DNA from: CAWDLX01 sp046728155
Lineage (GTDB): Bacteria > Actinomycetota > Actinomycetes > Mycobacteriales > Micromonosporaceae
DNA: 52,911 nucleotides
NCBI GenBank assembly: GCA_046728155.1
Contig: JBKPDY010000011.1
Location: 1-52,911 of the forward strand
Reading direction: 5' to 3'
Below the pieces are notes generated by a model. It saw nothing but the letters and a program-made list of their open reading frames with translations. It was not told the DNA's origin and searched no databases. Positions 1-8,933 of the stretch are shown here, in pieces. The translations under genes and the position numbers were made by a program. Within the stretch, counting starts at the first letter, position 1. Each line of letters begins with the position of its first letter.

Positions 1-21
1 GTCCGGTACTGGCAGTTATCC

Positions 22-77
22 GGATACTGATCCTCCGCGTCGTGTTAGGCTGAAACTCAACCGGAGGATGATCCTCC
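22..77. promoter_or_regulatory. Twin palindromic operators upstream of the DHA2 exporter
   Basis: GGAGGATGATCCTCC at 63-77 is a perfect 7+1+7 palindrome. GGATACTGATCCTCC at 22-36 shares its right half exactly and its left half partly. Centres are 41 bp apart, close to four helical turns, and the sites bracket the likely promoter of the exporter that starts at 100. I infer a dimeric repressor, probably TetR-like and encoded left of the window. The second site lies just upstream of the GGAGG ribosome binding site. Confidence 0.55.
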
Positions 78-99
78 AGAACGTGGAGGTTAGAGCGCG

Positions 100-1581
100 A
101 TGAAATCGGACATCAAGGCCACGTACGCCGGGCCGGTAACGGACTCCCGGCGCTGGTTGGCGCTCGTCTTTCTGTCGCTCGCTCAGCTGATCATCGCTCT
201 GGACGCGACCGTCATGAATATCGCGCTCCCGTCGGCACAGGCCGCGATCGGATTCTCCGACGCCGACCGGCAATGGGTGATCACGGCGTACACGCTCGCG
301 TTCGGCGGGCTGCTCCTGCTTGGTGGGCGGATCGCGGACCTCGTAGGGCGCCGTACGGCGTTTGTCATCGGCCTACTCGGGTTCGCCACCGCCTCCGCGG
401 TGGGCGGCGCGGCCGCCGGCCTTCCGATGCTGTTGCTGGCACGGGCCGCGCAGGGCGCGTTCGCGGCGCTCCTGGCACCTACCGTCTTGTCCGCACTCGC
501 GATCACATTCACGGAGATCGGGGAGCGGGCCAAGGCGTTTGCCATCTTCGGTGCGATCGCCGGCGGCGGCGGCGCGCTCGGCCTGGTGCTGGGCGGCGTC
601 CTCACCGAGAACCTGGGCTGGCGCTGGTGCCTTTACGTCAACATACCGATCGCGCTGGCGGCGGCGGTGGGTGGTTGGCTGCTGGTCAGCGACGCGCGTG
701 GCGCTCGCGGTCGTCGGTTGGATGCCTCGGGTGCACTGTTGGTCACGGCGGCCATGGTCGCTGTGGTCTACGGATGCAGCCGAGCAGCCTCAACCGGCTG
801 GGGCTCCCCTTGGACCGTCGGCATGTTCGGCGGCGCGTTCGTCCTGCTGGTGCTGTTCGGGGCGCGGGAATCGCGAGTGGAGAACCCTCTGCTACCGCTA
901 CGCATCCTGCGCGATCGCAATCGTGCTGGCGCGTACGTGTCCGTCGCCACTGCGGTCGCTGGGCTTCTCGCCCTGTTCCTGTTCCTGACCTATTACCTGC
1001 AGGTCGTGCTCGGCTACTCACCGACCAGTACCGGTCTTGCGTTCCTCCCCTTGTCCGGCGCCGTGTTCCTCAGCTCGCAGGCCATCGCTGCACGGCTGCT
1101 TCCCCGCGTGGCGCCGCGTGCGCTGATAGTGCCCGGCCTCCTCTTGGGCGCCGGCGCGATGGGTCTGCTCACCAGCCTGCCGGTCGAGGGCGGTTATGCC
1201 GTGCGGGTCCTCCCCGCCGAACTGATACTCGGCCTTGGTATGGGCTGTGTGTTCGTGCCAGCAGTCAACCTCGCCACCCAACGCGTCGACCGCCGTGACG
1301 CCGGAGTCGCGGCGGCCGTCGTGAACACATGCCAGCAGGTCGGCGGCTCGATCGGCGTCGCCGTGCTCAACACGATCGCAGCCGGGGCCACGACAGCATT
1401 CCTGGCCAAACATCAAGGCCCCGTGCGCAGCCACACCGAGGCCCTGGTGCACGGTTACCGGGTGGCCGCCGCGGCGACCGCAGGCCTACTGATCGCGGCC
1501 GCGATTCTCATCGCTGTCCTGGTCAACGCTACCGTGAGCGCCCGCGAACCAGCCGTCGGCAGAGGTCAGGAGTCATCATGA
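100..1581 (+). CDS. MFS transporter, DHA2 family (EmrB/QacA-like drug:H+ antiporter)
   Basis: This 493-residue inner-membrane protein has the length and hydrophobic pattern of 14-TM DHA2 exporters. TM1 contains LDATVMNIALP (residues 34-44). Motif A, GGRIADLVGRR, lies at 75-85 between TM2 and TM3. A proline- and glycine-rich TM5 region (around 150-170) matches the antiporter motif C area. It should expel hydrophobic drugs in exchange for protons. ATG at 100 follows GGAGG at about 10 nt. Its stop overlaps the next start (ATGA), so it heads an operon with the 7-TM and cupin genes. A close paralogue lies at 29.4-31.0 kb. The substrate cannot be read from sequence. Confidence 0.93.
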   Translation: MKSDIKATYAGPVTDSRRWLALVFLSLAQLIIALDATVMNIALPSAQAAIGFSDADRQWVITAYTLAFGGLLLLGGRIADLVGRRTAFVIGLLGFATASAVGGAAAGLPMLLLARAAQGAFAALLAPTVLSALAITFTEIGERAKAFAIFGAIAGGGGALGLVLGGVLTENLGWRWCLYVNIPIALAAAVGGWLLVSDARGARGRRLDASGALLVTAAMVAVVYGCSRAASTGWGSPWTVGMFGGAFVLLVLFGARESRVENPLLPLRILRDRNRAGAYVSVATAVAGLLALFLFLTYYLQVVLGYSPTSTGLAFLPLSGAVFLSSQAIAARLLPRVAPRALIVPGLLLGAGAMGLLTSLPVEGGYAVRVLPAELILGLGMGCVFVPAVNLATQRVDRRDAGVAAAVVNTCQQVGGSIGVAVLNTIAAGATTAFLAKHQGPVRSHTEALVHGYRVAAAATAGLLIAAAILIAVLVNATVSAREPAVGRGQESS

Positions 1582-2369
1582 CGGAGCAGATCGCCACGCA
1601 ACCCGCGGCCGCAACACGTCGCACAAGAAATGGACCACGGACGATCGAGCGCGCGTGCTATCTCATCGGCGCCGTGCTGATCGTGTCGGGGCTGTTCCAC
1701 CTTGGTGTGTTCGCCCTGCGGGGCGGCCCATGGTTCGGTCCGGTGTCGTGGCGTAAACCGACCACGTTCGGCCTCTCATTCGGGCTGAGCCTGATCAGCA
1801 TCACCTGGGTGGCGTCCTATCTGAGACTGGGCGACCGGGCACGGGCCTGGCTGCTTGGCATCTTCGCCGTCGACTGCATCCTGGAGGTCGCCGGCATCAC
1901 CGTGCAGGCATGGCGCCAGGTGCCCTCCCATTTCAACACCGAGACGCCGTTGGACACCGTCATCGCGATGAGCCTGGCGATAGGCGGCGCCGTGCTCATC
2001 ATCGTGCTCGGAGCCCTCGCGGTCGTCGCGTGGCGGGGCCGCATCGACGCGGCTCCCAGCATGCGTCTTGCCATACGCGCGGGTTTCGCCCTCCTTCTTG
2101 CCGGACTCGCCACCGGCGCCGCGATGATTGCGAAGGGCGAGATACTTATCCGCGAAGGCAACCGTCAGGCGGCGTACGACACGGCTGGTTCCCTCAAGTG
2201 GGTCCACGGGGTGACTTTGCACGCCGTCCTCGTGCTTCCGGCGTTCGCCTGGCTGCTGTCGCGGCTACCGCGCGGCGAGCGCGACCAAGTCCGGCTGGTG
2301 AAGATTGCGATCGGCGTCTACGCCGTCGCGGCGCTCGCCACGTTGACAGTCTCCCTGCTGACCATGTGA
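1578..2369 (+). CDS. Seven-TM integral membrane protein of unknown function
   Basis: The 263-residue product has about seven hydrophobic helices (near residues 28-50, 60-82, 88-110, 125-150, 160-185, 205-228 and 238-262) after a charged N-terminus of about 27 residues. ATG at 1578 overlaps the stop of the exporter by four bases (ATGA), which indicates translational coupling. The frame is open further upstream, but that part only reads the exporter gene out of frame. I do not recognise a named family. Its position between a drug exporter and a cupin suggests an accessory role in the same response, which is inference only. Confidence 0.85.
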   Translation: MTEQIATQPAAATRRTRNGPRTIERACYLIGAVLIVSGLFHLGVFALRGGPWFGPVSWRKPTTFGLSFGLSLISITWVASYLRLGDRARAWLLGIFAVDCILEVAGITVQAWRQVPSHFNTETPLDTVIAMSLAIGGAVLIIVLGALAVVAWRGRIDAAPSMRLAIRAGFALLLAGLATGAAMIAKGEILIREGNRQAAYDTAGSLKWVHGVTLHAVLVLPAFAWLLSRLPRGERDQVRLVKIAIGVYAVAALATLTVSLLTM

Positions 2370-2401
2370 CCGCCGTGCCAAACGAGATGAAGGAGGCGCC
2401 G

Positions 2402-2833
2402 ATGCCAGGCGAGCCCGTCACCCGTGGGTACGTCGTTCGACCCGGCGAGGGCGTTGCAGACCTCGGATCTGAGGTCAAGGCATCTGGGCGGTCGACCGGC
2501 GGTAGCTTGACCGTGATCGAGTTAGTTGTGGAGCAGGGGCCGCCGAAACATACCCACACCCGGGAGGACGAGAGCTTGTACATCTTCAGCGGCGCGCTCT
2601 ACGTGGAATGCGGCGAGGACCGGTTCGAAGCCGGGCAGGGGTCGTTCGCTTTCCTGCCTCGCAAGGTGCCGCACGCCTTCCGATCCATCGACGCCCCGGC
2701 GACAGCGCTGTTGATGGTGACGCCCGGCGGGCTGGATGAATACTTCGCCGAGCTGCACGCCGCCCTTATCGCGAACGCCGATCCGGTCGAGATAGCGACG
2801 ATCCAGCACAGGTACGGCATCATCCGGTCGTGA
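2402..2833 (+). CDS. Cupin-domain protein
   Basis: A 143-residue soluble protein with one conserved cupin beta-barrel. Motif 1 is visible as H50-T-H52 with E57 after it, then a glycine-rich turn (FSGALYVE), and motif 2 as FLPRKVPHAF with H91. These would be the metal ligands of a mononuclear metallocupin. The chosen ATG at 2402 has AAGGAGG six bases upstream; an in-frame ATG at 2387 overlaps that site and is less likely. It follows the 7-TM gene by 32 bp on the same strand and is probably in one transcript. It could be an oxygenase, isomerase or ligand-binding sensor; the reaction is unknown. Confidence 0.88.
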   Translation: MPGEPVTRGYVVRPGEGVADLGSEVKASGRSTGGSLTVIELVVEQGPPKHTHTREDESLYIFSGALYVECGEDRFEAGQGSFAFLPRKVPHAFRSIDAPATALLMVTPGGLDEYFAELHAALIANADPVEIATIQHRYGIIRS

Positions 2834-3002
2834 CCGGACGGGCCAGGGGCACGGCCGGTTACGGCTGAGCCCGGCTGCTCCGGATCGACACCGATGCAGA
2901 TTCCTCGACCGTTGTGAGCCAGCCCGGTAGCCTGACCTGAGTCCTCGGTGCGCGACCGCGTGTCCGTGGCTGGTCGGCTGGCTCTGTACGTCGGGAGGCC
3001 TG

Positions 3003-4625
3003 ATGACCGACACCGTCGGCCACGCTGATATTTCCGGCGTCGCAAGGCGCCGGAAGGTCATCGGGTTTGGCGCGTTCGCCGGGCAACTGCTGGCGGTAGC
3101 CTTCGTGATCGTTGTCGTGGATCTCGTGCGCGGTTACCTCGGTCAGTCCTCAGGCGGGAGTCTCCCGTTGGAACCGTTCGTGCTGCTGGACGTCGGGCTG
3201 GCGTGCGCCATGGTGTGGCTGGTGCGGCGGCTTCGATCGGCAGACCGGGCCGTGGCCTGGCCAACGGTGGCGATCGGGCTGGTCTTCGTCACCGTGCTCT
3301 TTGTCGGCCTGCCGCTACAGGCCGCGGGAAGACTGCACGCCCCGACGCTGTCACGGATCATGGAGCTGCACCGCCCGCTGGGCGAATGGGTGGCCGAGGT
3401 GACGATTCCTGCCGCATGGCTGGCGACGATTCCGGTTGTATTCCTCGCCGCCGACTCAGCGCCCGTGCGCCGGTGGAAGCGGGTGTGGCGCTGGATCGCG
3501 TTGACCGGGTTGGCCATCCTCGTTCTCTTCGCATTCGGCGTAGGGCTCTTCGCCCTCGGCTCGGTCGTCGAACCATGGCTCCTGGCCGTCCTTCTCATCT
3601 ATGTCCCGTTGACCGCGATAGTGATACCGGGCCTGGCGGTCATCCTGACCGACAGCCCGAGGACGATCGGCGGCGTCGACGTTCCGGCGGCAGCCGAGCC
3701 GGCGCTGCCATCATCTACGCGCCGCGTGGTCAAGCTTCATTGGGATTTCGCGTCCCGGCTGCTTCAGGCGATATCGGTGATTCTGGTTGTCGCTGCCTGG
3801 CTGAACATTCGCCGGACACTCAACCTGCCGCCAGGTGAGGCGAATGAACGGTTTGGCCGGGCGACGTGGGAGTGGATCGTCGCGATTGGCTTGTTGAGTG
3901 CCGCGGTGGCGATCGGCCGGGCGGCGCGGGCACGCGCGATGCCGACCGCCCAACAGATGGCCATGTTCGATCGGCGTCCGCCCATTCTGTACCTCCGGTC
4001 ATTCCTCGATGACGACCTGCGCATTCGCACTCGGCGTTCGGCCCGCCGTGGCTTCCTCGGTAATCTCACCTCGATCCAGCTGTTGGCGGTTCTCGTCCGG
4101 ACGAGGGAGCGGTTCGAGGAAATCCTGGTGTGGCAGTTGTGGCTGCACGGCCCGGTGATCGCGGTCGGCGATCCGGTTCGGCGGAAGTTCCGGCTAGGCT
4201 CACCGCGGTTCTATCTGTCGAACGACCGATGGGCTGATGAGATCCAACCCCTGATGTCGTCGGCCCGGTTCGTGGTCATGGTGCTGGGCCGGACCGAAGG
4301 CGTGGCGTGGGAACTTCAGTGCCTGGGCCGTCTCGGTCTCGCCAACAAGCTGCTCATCGTGCTGCCACCCGTGGCCGATGACGAGGCGCAGGCAAGATCC
4401 CGCTCCTTCTCGCAGATCGCGACGCAGGCCGGCCTGCCCTCGCCACCGGATCAGTTTGACCACGCGCTCACCGCCGTTCTATCTCCGGACGGCTCGACCT
4501 GGCAGACCGTGTCGAGTAAGCATCGCGACGAATGCAGCTACGAGATCGCGCTCGAGAGCGCCGTTGTGGCCCTGGCGACCGCAGCGACGACCGGTACCGT
4601 CGCATACCAATCACCCGCGCAGTGA
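3003..4625 (+). CDS. Multi-TM protein with C-terminal TIR-like Rossmannoid domain
   Basis: A 540-residue protein. Residues 20-220 contain about six membrane helices, 255-310 two more, and 325-480 form a soluble alpha/beta domain. That domain opens with a strand (PILYLRSFLDDD), then GPVIAVGDP, a strand (ARFVVMVLG), and a Trp-Glu-Leu motif (W436, E437) in GVAWEL. Strand order and the invariant-looking Glu after a nucleotide-loop region resemble TIR or nucleoside-deoxyribosyltransferase folds, in which that Glu is catalytic. The start ATG follows GGGAGG. A membrane-tethered NAD or nucleotide hydrolase is inferred, not shown. The next gene, a methyltransferase, follows 49 bp downstream. Confidence 0.72.
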   Translation: MTDTVGHADISGVARRRKVIGFGAFAGQLLAVAFVIVVVDLVRGYLGQSSGGSLPLEPFVLLDVGLACAMVWLVRRLRSADRAVAWPTVAIGLVFVTVLFVGLPLQAAGRLHAPTLSRIMELHRPLGEWVAEVTIPAAWLATIPVVFLAADSAPVRRWKRVWRWIALTGLAILVLFAFGVGLFALGSVVEPWLLAVLLIYVPLTAIVIPGLAVILTDSPRTIGGVDVPAAAEPALPSSTRRVVKLHWDFASRLLQAISVILVVAAWLNIRRTLNLPPGEANERFGRATWEWIVAIGLLSAAVAIGRAARARAMPTAQQMAMFDRRPPILYLRSFLDDDLRIRTRRSARRGFLGNLTSIQLLAVLVRTRERFEEILVWQLWLHGPVIAVGDPVRRKFRLGSPRFYLSNDRWADEIQPLMSSARFVVMVLGRTEGVAWELQCLGRLGLANKLLIVLPPVADDEAQARSRSFSQIATQAGLPSPPDQFDHALTAVLSPDGSTWQTVSSKHRDECSYEIALESAVVALATAATTGTVAYQSPAQ

Positions 4626-4674
4626 ACCCATAAATCCTTGGCCGGCCTCGGCACCGGATGAGTAGCGTGCGAGG

Positions 4675-5418
4675 ATGCCACAGGACTGGTTTGGCGAGGA
4701 AGTCGCCTCGACGTACGACCTCGACTCGGCGGCCATGTTCGAGCCGGACACTCTTGACCCCGCGGTGGACTTCCTGGCCGAACTCGCCGACGGCGGCACA
4801 GCCCTGGAGTTTGCCATCGGCACCGGGCGGGTGGCGCTGCCTCTCGCCGCGCGCGGAATCCGCGTGCATGGGATCGACCTGTCGGAGGCCATGGTCGCCC
4901 GGTTACGATCCAAGCCGGGAGGCGATGACGCTTCAATACCGGTCGTCATCGGCGACATCGCCACAGCGAAGGTGGATGGGGCCGGCTCCTTCAGCCTCGT
5001 GTACCTGGTCTTCAACGCCATCATGAACCTGACCACGCAGGACGCTCAGGTCCAATGCTTCCGGAACGCCGCGCATCACCTGACTGCCGGCGGCGTCTTC
5101 GTGGTGGAAACGTCCGTCCCGGGCCTGAGATGGCTGCCGCCCGGACAACGCTTCGTGCCTTTTGATGCCAGCGACTCTCACATCGGTATCGACGAGTACG
5201 ACATCGAAAGCCAGAGGTTGGTCTCCCATCACATCAACTTTCGGGAGACTGGCGCTGTGCGCATTTCGATGCCGTTCCGCTACGCCTGGCCGGCCGAGTT
5301 CGACCTCATGGCCCGCATGGCTGGGATGCGACTCACGCAGCGTTGGTCCAACTGGACCCGAGCCCCGTTTACGGGCGAGAGCGAGTCGCATGTGTCGGTC
5401 TGGGAGAAGTATCCGTAG
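4675..5418 (+). CDS. Class I SAM-dependent methyltransferase
   Basis: The 247-residue protein has a methyltransferase-25/11 type Rossmann core. Motif I is EFAIGTGRVALPLA (from E45), with the acidic motif II residue D68 in HGIDLS, and a motif IV-like region FSLVYLVFNAIMNL. The C-terminal half (residues 140-247) is beta-rich and ends in a conserved-looking HVSVWEK. The substrate is unknown. It sits 49 bp after the TIR-like membrane gene on the same strand; co-transcription is possible but the gap is open. ATG at 4675 is preceded by GCGAGG immediately upstream, a poorly spaced site. Confidence 0.88.
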   Translation: MPQDWFGEEVASTYDLDSAAMFEPDTLDPAVDFLAELADGGTALEFAIGTGRVALPLAARGIRVHGIDLSEAMVARLRSKPGGDDASIPVVIGDIATAKVDGAGSFSLVYLVFNAIMNLTTQDAQVQCFRNAAHHLTAGGVFVVETSVPGLRWLPPGQRFVPFDASDSHIGIDEYDIESQRLVSHHINFRETGAVRISMPFRYAWPAEFDLMARMAGMRLTQRWSNWTRAPFTGESESHVSVWEKYP

Positions 5419-5526
5419 CCAACGCCGAAGCTACGCCTGCGCCATCCCCCGGGCGCCTTGGCCGCGCAACCGGAGGGTCGGACCCGGAAGGGATCTGGCG
5501 GTGTCGCCCAGCTTGGGCGGCGCCGG

Positions 5527-5763
5527 CTATCGCCCCGGAGTCCTTGGCGGCCCGTCGATTTGGCGCCGCGCACCGGCGCCCGAGCCGATTGCTCTCTTCG
5601 CGCGGTGATAAAGATACGCGCCACCGCCGACCACCAGCGCGCCGACGATCAAGTAGAACAGCAGCCCTAGGATTGCATGGAACAACCAGATCGCCAGCAT
5701 CCCGGCGAGCACCAGGCCAACTACCGGCAGGACCAGCCAGGCCAGCAACTTCGCGGCGTTCAT
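5527..5763 (-). CDS. Small two-helix membrane protein
   Basis: From ATG at 5763 the product is 78 residues: MNAAKLLAW, then two hydrophobic helices (about residues 5-25 and 30-50), then a basic tail ending in PPRTPGR. GGAGAGG lies seven bases upstream of this ATG, so it is preferred over the longer open frame reaching 5817. The architecture (two TM helices, Tyr-His-Arg-Ala after the second, short positive tail) is typical of uncharacterised actinobacterial envelope proteins. No function can be assigned. Confidence 0.7.
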   Translation of the reverse strand: MNAAKLLAWLVLPVVGLVLAGMLAIWLFHAILGLLFYLIVGALVVGGGAYLYHRAKRAIGSGAGARRQIDGPPRTPGR

Positions 5764-6068
5764 TCGAACCTCTCCGTTCCAGCGGACATTCACCCGCCTT
5801 CTTCCAATCTGACACAACCATGCCAGCGCGACATCGGGGAAGACCCTTACTTGGCGTGGACTGTCGACGGCGCTGGCTGTCCGGTCGCTAACTCAGTGTG
5901 GCTTCGCCGGTGCCAACGACCGCCAGCCCAGCGCCTGTCAGGAGGACGAGCGCGAGCGCAGTCGTCAACGGGCCGTGCACGGGCCGCCGGGGCGGCCGGC
6001 TATGGACCCAGGACGGCCGGACGTGGTCCACGCCCGGTATACCTATGGCATCCGTCGACAGGGCTCGT
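5764..6068. other. Intergenic stretch with one possible tiny TM peptide
   Basis: No confident gene. On the minus strand, GTG at 5980 to a stop at 5888 encodes 30 residues with one hydrophobic helix (LTTALALVLLTGAGLAVVG). It has no clear ribosome binding site and may be chance. Confidence 0.25.
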
Positions 6069-6899
6069 CTAGCCCCAGGTCCCGGCCCAATGCCTCTCCC
6101 AGAAGGGCGACTGCTGACGGCCGTCGACGTCGGTGAAGCCGTACTCGCGGGCAAGCCGCGGGGTGGTGAGGATCTGCCCCGTTTTCTCCAGAACGTTGTC
6201 GTCCGCGGCCAGAGCGGCGATTGCGCGGCCCGGGAACTCCGCCGACTCCGTCATCGCAGCCTCCTCCGGCGTGAGGTTCATCCGTTCCAACCTCATGAAA
6301 CCCGGCGAGACGGCGACGCATGCGACACCGTACGGGCGCAGGTCATCGGCAATCTGCTCGGTCAGCTTGTTCGTCCCGTTTTTGACAACCTCGTAGAACG
6401 CGTGACCGTGCGGGCGGTCAAGTACCCAAGTGATGTTGACGATCAGGCCCCGTCCCGCCTCGATCATCATGGGCGCAGCCAGCCGGGATGCATACGCCGC
6501 CGCGCGGAGGCCTCCGGTGAACATCAGATCCCAGTGCCGCCATTCGATCTCCCAGAAGGCAAGCGACGAATCGGGGGAGATTTCGTAACCGCTCCATGCG
6601 TTGTTGACCAGCAGGTCTAGCCGTCCGTGTTCGTGGCGGATCCGGTCGAACACCGCGTCCACCTGCGCATCATCCGTGTGGTCGCATTGGACGGCGATAC
6701 CGGTGCCGCCGCGCGCGGTGACCTGCTCAGCTGTGTCCTCGATGGTGCCCGGCCGCCCCAAGGTGGTGGGCTTCCCACGTACGCTCCGGCCGGTCACATA
6801 TACCGTCGCGCCTTCCTCGCCGAGCACAAGCGCAATTCCTTTGCCGCCTCCGCGGCTGGCGCCTGTGACGAGGGCCAACCGGTTGCGCAAACGGTCCAT
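6069..6899 (-). CDS. SDR family oxidoreductase (DHRS1-like)
   Basis: 276 residues from ATG at 6899. The NAD(P)-binding motif TGASRGGGKGIA lies at 12-23, NNA at 99-101, and the catalytic pair is Y169 and K173 (YEVVK). The usual Ser region reads VNITW, so Thr may replace the active-site Ser. The long glycine- and charge-rich insert after strand 2 (GRSVRGKPTTLGRPG) is characteristic of DHRS1-type enzymes and their bacterial homologues. It is a cytosolic carbonyl reductase or dehydrogenase of unknown substrate. A GTG at 6932 would add 11 residues; neither start has a good ribosome binding site. Confidence 0.88.
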   Translation of the reverse strand: MDRLRNRLALVTGASRGGGKGIALVLGEEGATVYVTGRSVRGKPTTLGRPGTIEDTAEQVTARGGTGIAVQCDHTDDAQVDAVFDRIRHEHGRLDLLVNNAWSGYEISPDSSLAFWEIEWRHWDLMFTGGLRAAAYASRLAAPMMIEAGRGLIVNITWVLDRPHGHAFYEVVKNGTNKLTEQIADDLRPYGVACVAVSPGFMRLERMNLTPEEAAMTESAEFPGRAIAALAADDNVLEKTGQILTTPRLAREYGFTDVDGRQQSPFWERHWAGTWG

Positions 6900-7161
6900 A
6901 GGGCCGAACCTTAGCCCGAACCTGGTGTCCACGACAGGAAGGGACTCGGCCCGGCCGCCGACTGACCCGGCGGCCTGTCCGCGCTGGGCCGACGTACTGT
7001 CGATAACGGTGAGTGCGGGGGATCATTACCGTCTACAACGGACGGATCCCCTCGCGCCTTCCGCCCGACGTCCGGAACCCCTTGTGCGGGCTGGGTCAAA
7101 CGGCGTAGACCGGTCCCTGAAGGTCGAACCCAACCTGTGGTACGGGTAACGGAGGCGGACG

Positions 7162-8112
7162 ATGGGGACTGTCGGTGAACCAGCCGTACTCGTACGCGGC
7201 CTGACCAAGTCCTACGGGGATGTCCGCGCGGTGGCCGGCATCGACCTCACCATCGCCCGCGGTGAGGTGTTCGCGATCCTCGGCCCCAACGGTGCCGGCA
7301 AGACGACGACCGTCGAGATCCTCGAGGGGTACCGGCGTCGTGACGGCGGTGAGGTAGCCGTGCTCGGCCTCGACCCGGGTCGCCGCCGGGCAGAACTGAA
7401 GCAGCGCATCGGAATCGTACTGCAGTCGACCGGGGTCGACGCCTACCTGACGGTTGCCGAGACGATCGCGATGTACTCGGGCTACTACCCACACCCGCGC
7501 GGAGTCGACGAGGTCATCGAACTGGTCGGGCTGGCCGAGAAGCGCAACACACGCGTGGTGAAGCTTTCGGGCGGCCAGCAGCGCCGCCTCGACGTGGCGA
7601 TAGCCCTCGCCGGCAACCCGGAGCTCCTGTTCCTCGACGAGCCCACAACGGGCTTCGACCCGTCCGCACGCCACGAGGCATGGCAGGTCGTACACAATCT
7701 CGCCGATCTGGGCAAGACCGTGGTCCTCACAACGCATTACATGGACGAGGCGCAGAACCTCGCCGACCGGGTCGCCGTGATCGCCCGTGGCCGGATCGTC
7801 GCGGAGGGGACGCCGGAGACTCTCGCCGGCCGCGACACCGCCCGCGCCATCGTGCGCTACCAACTCCCCGACGGCACCCTCGCTCCGACGAACCTCGGCG
7901 GACCACCGGGCGTGGACGGCTTCATCGAGATTGCGCCCGAAGACCTGACCCGGGCGCTGTACCAGCTGACCGACTGGGCCGTCAGCCACGGCATCAGCCT
8001 GGACACGCTACAGATCCTGCGGCCATCCCTGGAAGATGTGTACCTGCGCCTCACCGACGACGTCCCTCCACTTGAGACAGTGCCGCCGACGACCGCGGAG
8101 GTACACACATGA
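7162..8112 (+). CDS. ABC exporter ATP-binding protein (DrrA-type)
   Basis: A 316-residue ATPase of the daunorubicin-resistance class. Walker A is GPNGAGKTT (41-49), the Q-loop lies at about residue 88, the signature LSGGQQRR at 135-142, Walker B LLFLDEPT at 155-162, and the switch His is in TTHYMDEA. A C-terminal 80-residue extension ending in LEDVYLRLTDD is typical for partners of ABC-2 permeases. Its stop overlaps the permease start by four bases (ATGA), so the two are coupled and form a 2+2 exporter at the membrane. The ATG follows GGAGGCG. The substrate is unknown. Confidence 0.95.
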   Translation: MGTVGEPAVLVRGLTKSYGDVRAVAGIDLTIARGEVFAILGPNGAGKTTTVEILEGYRRRDGGEVAVLGLDPGRRRAELKQRIGIVLQSTGVDAYLTVAETIAMYSGYYPHPRGVDEVIELVGLAEKRNTRVVKLSGGQQRRLDVAIALAGNPELLFLDEPTTGFDPSARHEAWQVVHNLADLGKTVVLTTHYMDEAQNLADRVAVIARGRIVAEGTPETLAGRDTARAIVRYQLPDGTLAPTNLGGPPGVDGFIEIAPEDLTRALYQLTDWAVSHGISLDTLQILRPSLEDVYLRLTDDVPPLETVPPTTAEVHT

Positions 8113-8876
8113 ACCCCGTAGTCCTGACCGCCTCGCAGACGCGCTACGTCAACAAGGCGTTCTGGCGTAACCCGGCCTCGGCTTTCTTCACGTTCGCCTT
8201 CCCGCTGATGTTCCTCGTCATCTTCACGGCTCTGCTCGGCCGCGGTCAGGTCCTCCTCGGTGGACACCTCGTGCACCAGTCCACCTACTACGTGGCCGCG
8301 ATGGCAACCTTTGCCGTGATCACCGCGTGCTACAACAACATCGCGATCGGCCTCGCTTTCCAACGTGACATGGGTGTGCTCAAGCGGACCAATGGCACAC
8401 CCTTGCCGGCGTCGGTCTACTTCGCGGCCCGCGTATTGCACGCCCTTTTCGTGTCGGTGCTTCTGGTCGCCATCACCACAGCGTTCGGTCGGATCTTCTA
8501 TCAGGCTGATCTACCCACCGGAGCGCCACTGGTGCGGTTCCTCGTGATGCTCGCGGTCGGAGCCGCGAGCTTCTGCGCGCTCGGCTTCGCCATCACGGCC
8601 GCGATCCCCAACGCGGACGCCGCGGCGCCCATCGTCAACGCCACGATACTTCCGTTGTTGTTCCTCTCCGGCATCTTCATCCCACTCGGCGACAACACCC
8701 CGACCTGGATCGTCTGGGCCGCCCGGATCTTCCCGGTAAAGCATTTCGCCGACGGTATGCAGGCTGGCTTCGTCGGCACCACCTTTCGGTGGAGCGACGT
8801 GCTCATCGTCGGCGTATGGGGTGTGGCCGGTCTCCTGCTCGCCGTGTGGCGCTTCAGCTGGGAACCGCGCAGATGA
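8109..8876 (+). CDS. ABC-2 type exporter permease (DrrB-type)
   Basis: 255 residues with six predicted membrane helices and a cytosolic N-terminus ending in the elbow segment of ABC-2 permeases (NKAFWRNPASAFFTFAFPL). A PFLFLSG-like segment is present as PLLFLSGIFIPLG around 180-192. It pairs with the ATPase encoded immediately upstream by a four-base overlap. Together they should export a small hydrophobic compound or lipid. The gene ends convergently with an SRPBCC gene 57 bp downstream. Confidence 0.93.
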   Translation: MNPVVLTASQTRYVNKAFWRNPASAFFTFAFPLMFLVIFTALLGRGQVLLGGHLVHQSTYYVAAMATFAVITACYNNIAIGLAFQRDMGVLKRTNGTPLPASVYFAARVLHALFVSVLLVAITTAFGRIFYQADLPTGAPLVRFLVMLAVGAASFCALGFAITAAIPNADAAAPIVNATILPLLFLSGIFIPLGDNTPTWIVWAARIFPVKHFADGMQAGFVGTTFRWSDVLIVGVWGVAGLLLAVWRFSWEPRR

Positions 8877-8933
8877 GGTAGCGGGTTCATGACGTAGTTT
8901 CCCAGGCCGGCCGAGGCACTACAGCAATGTGAA

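Noticed and set aside
5888..6154. 88-residue minus-strand frame containing a hydrophobic helix
   Set aside because: The first half is Arg/Ser/Pro-rich and reads antisense through the SDR end. Only the last 30 residues might be a peptide, mentioned at low confidence.
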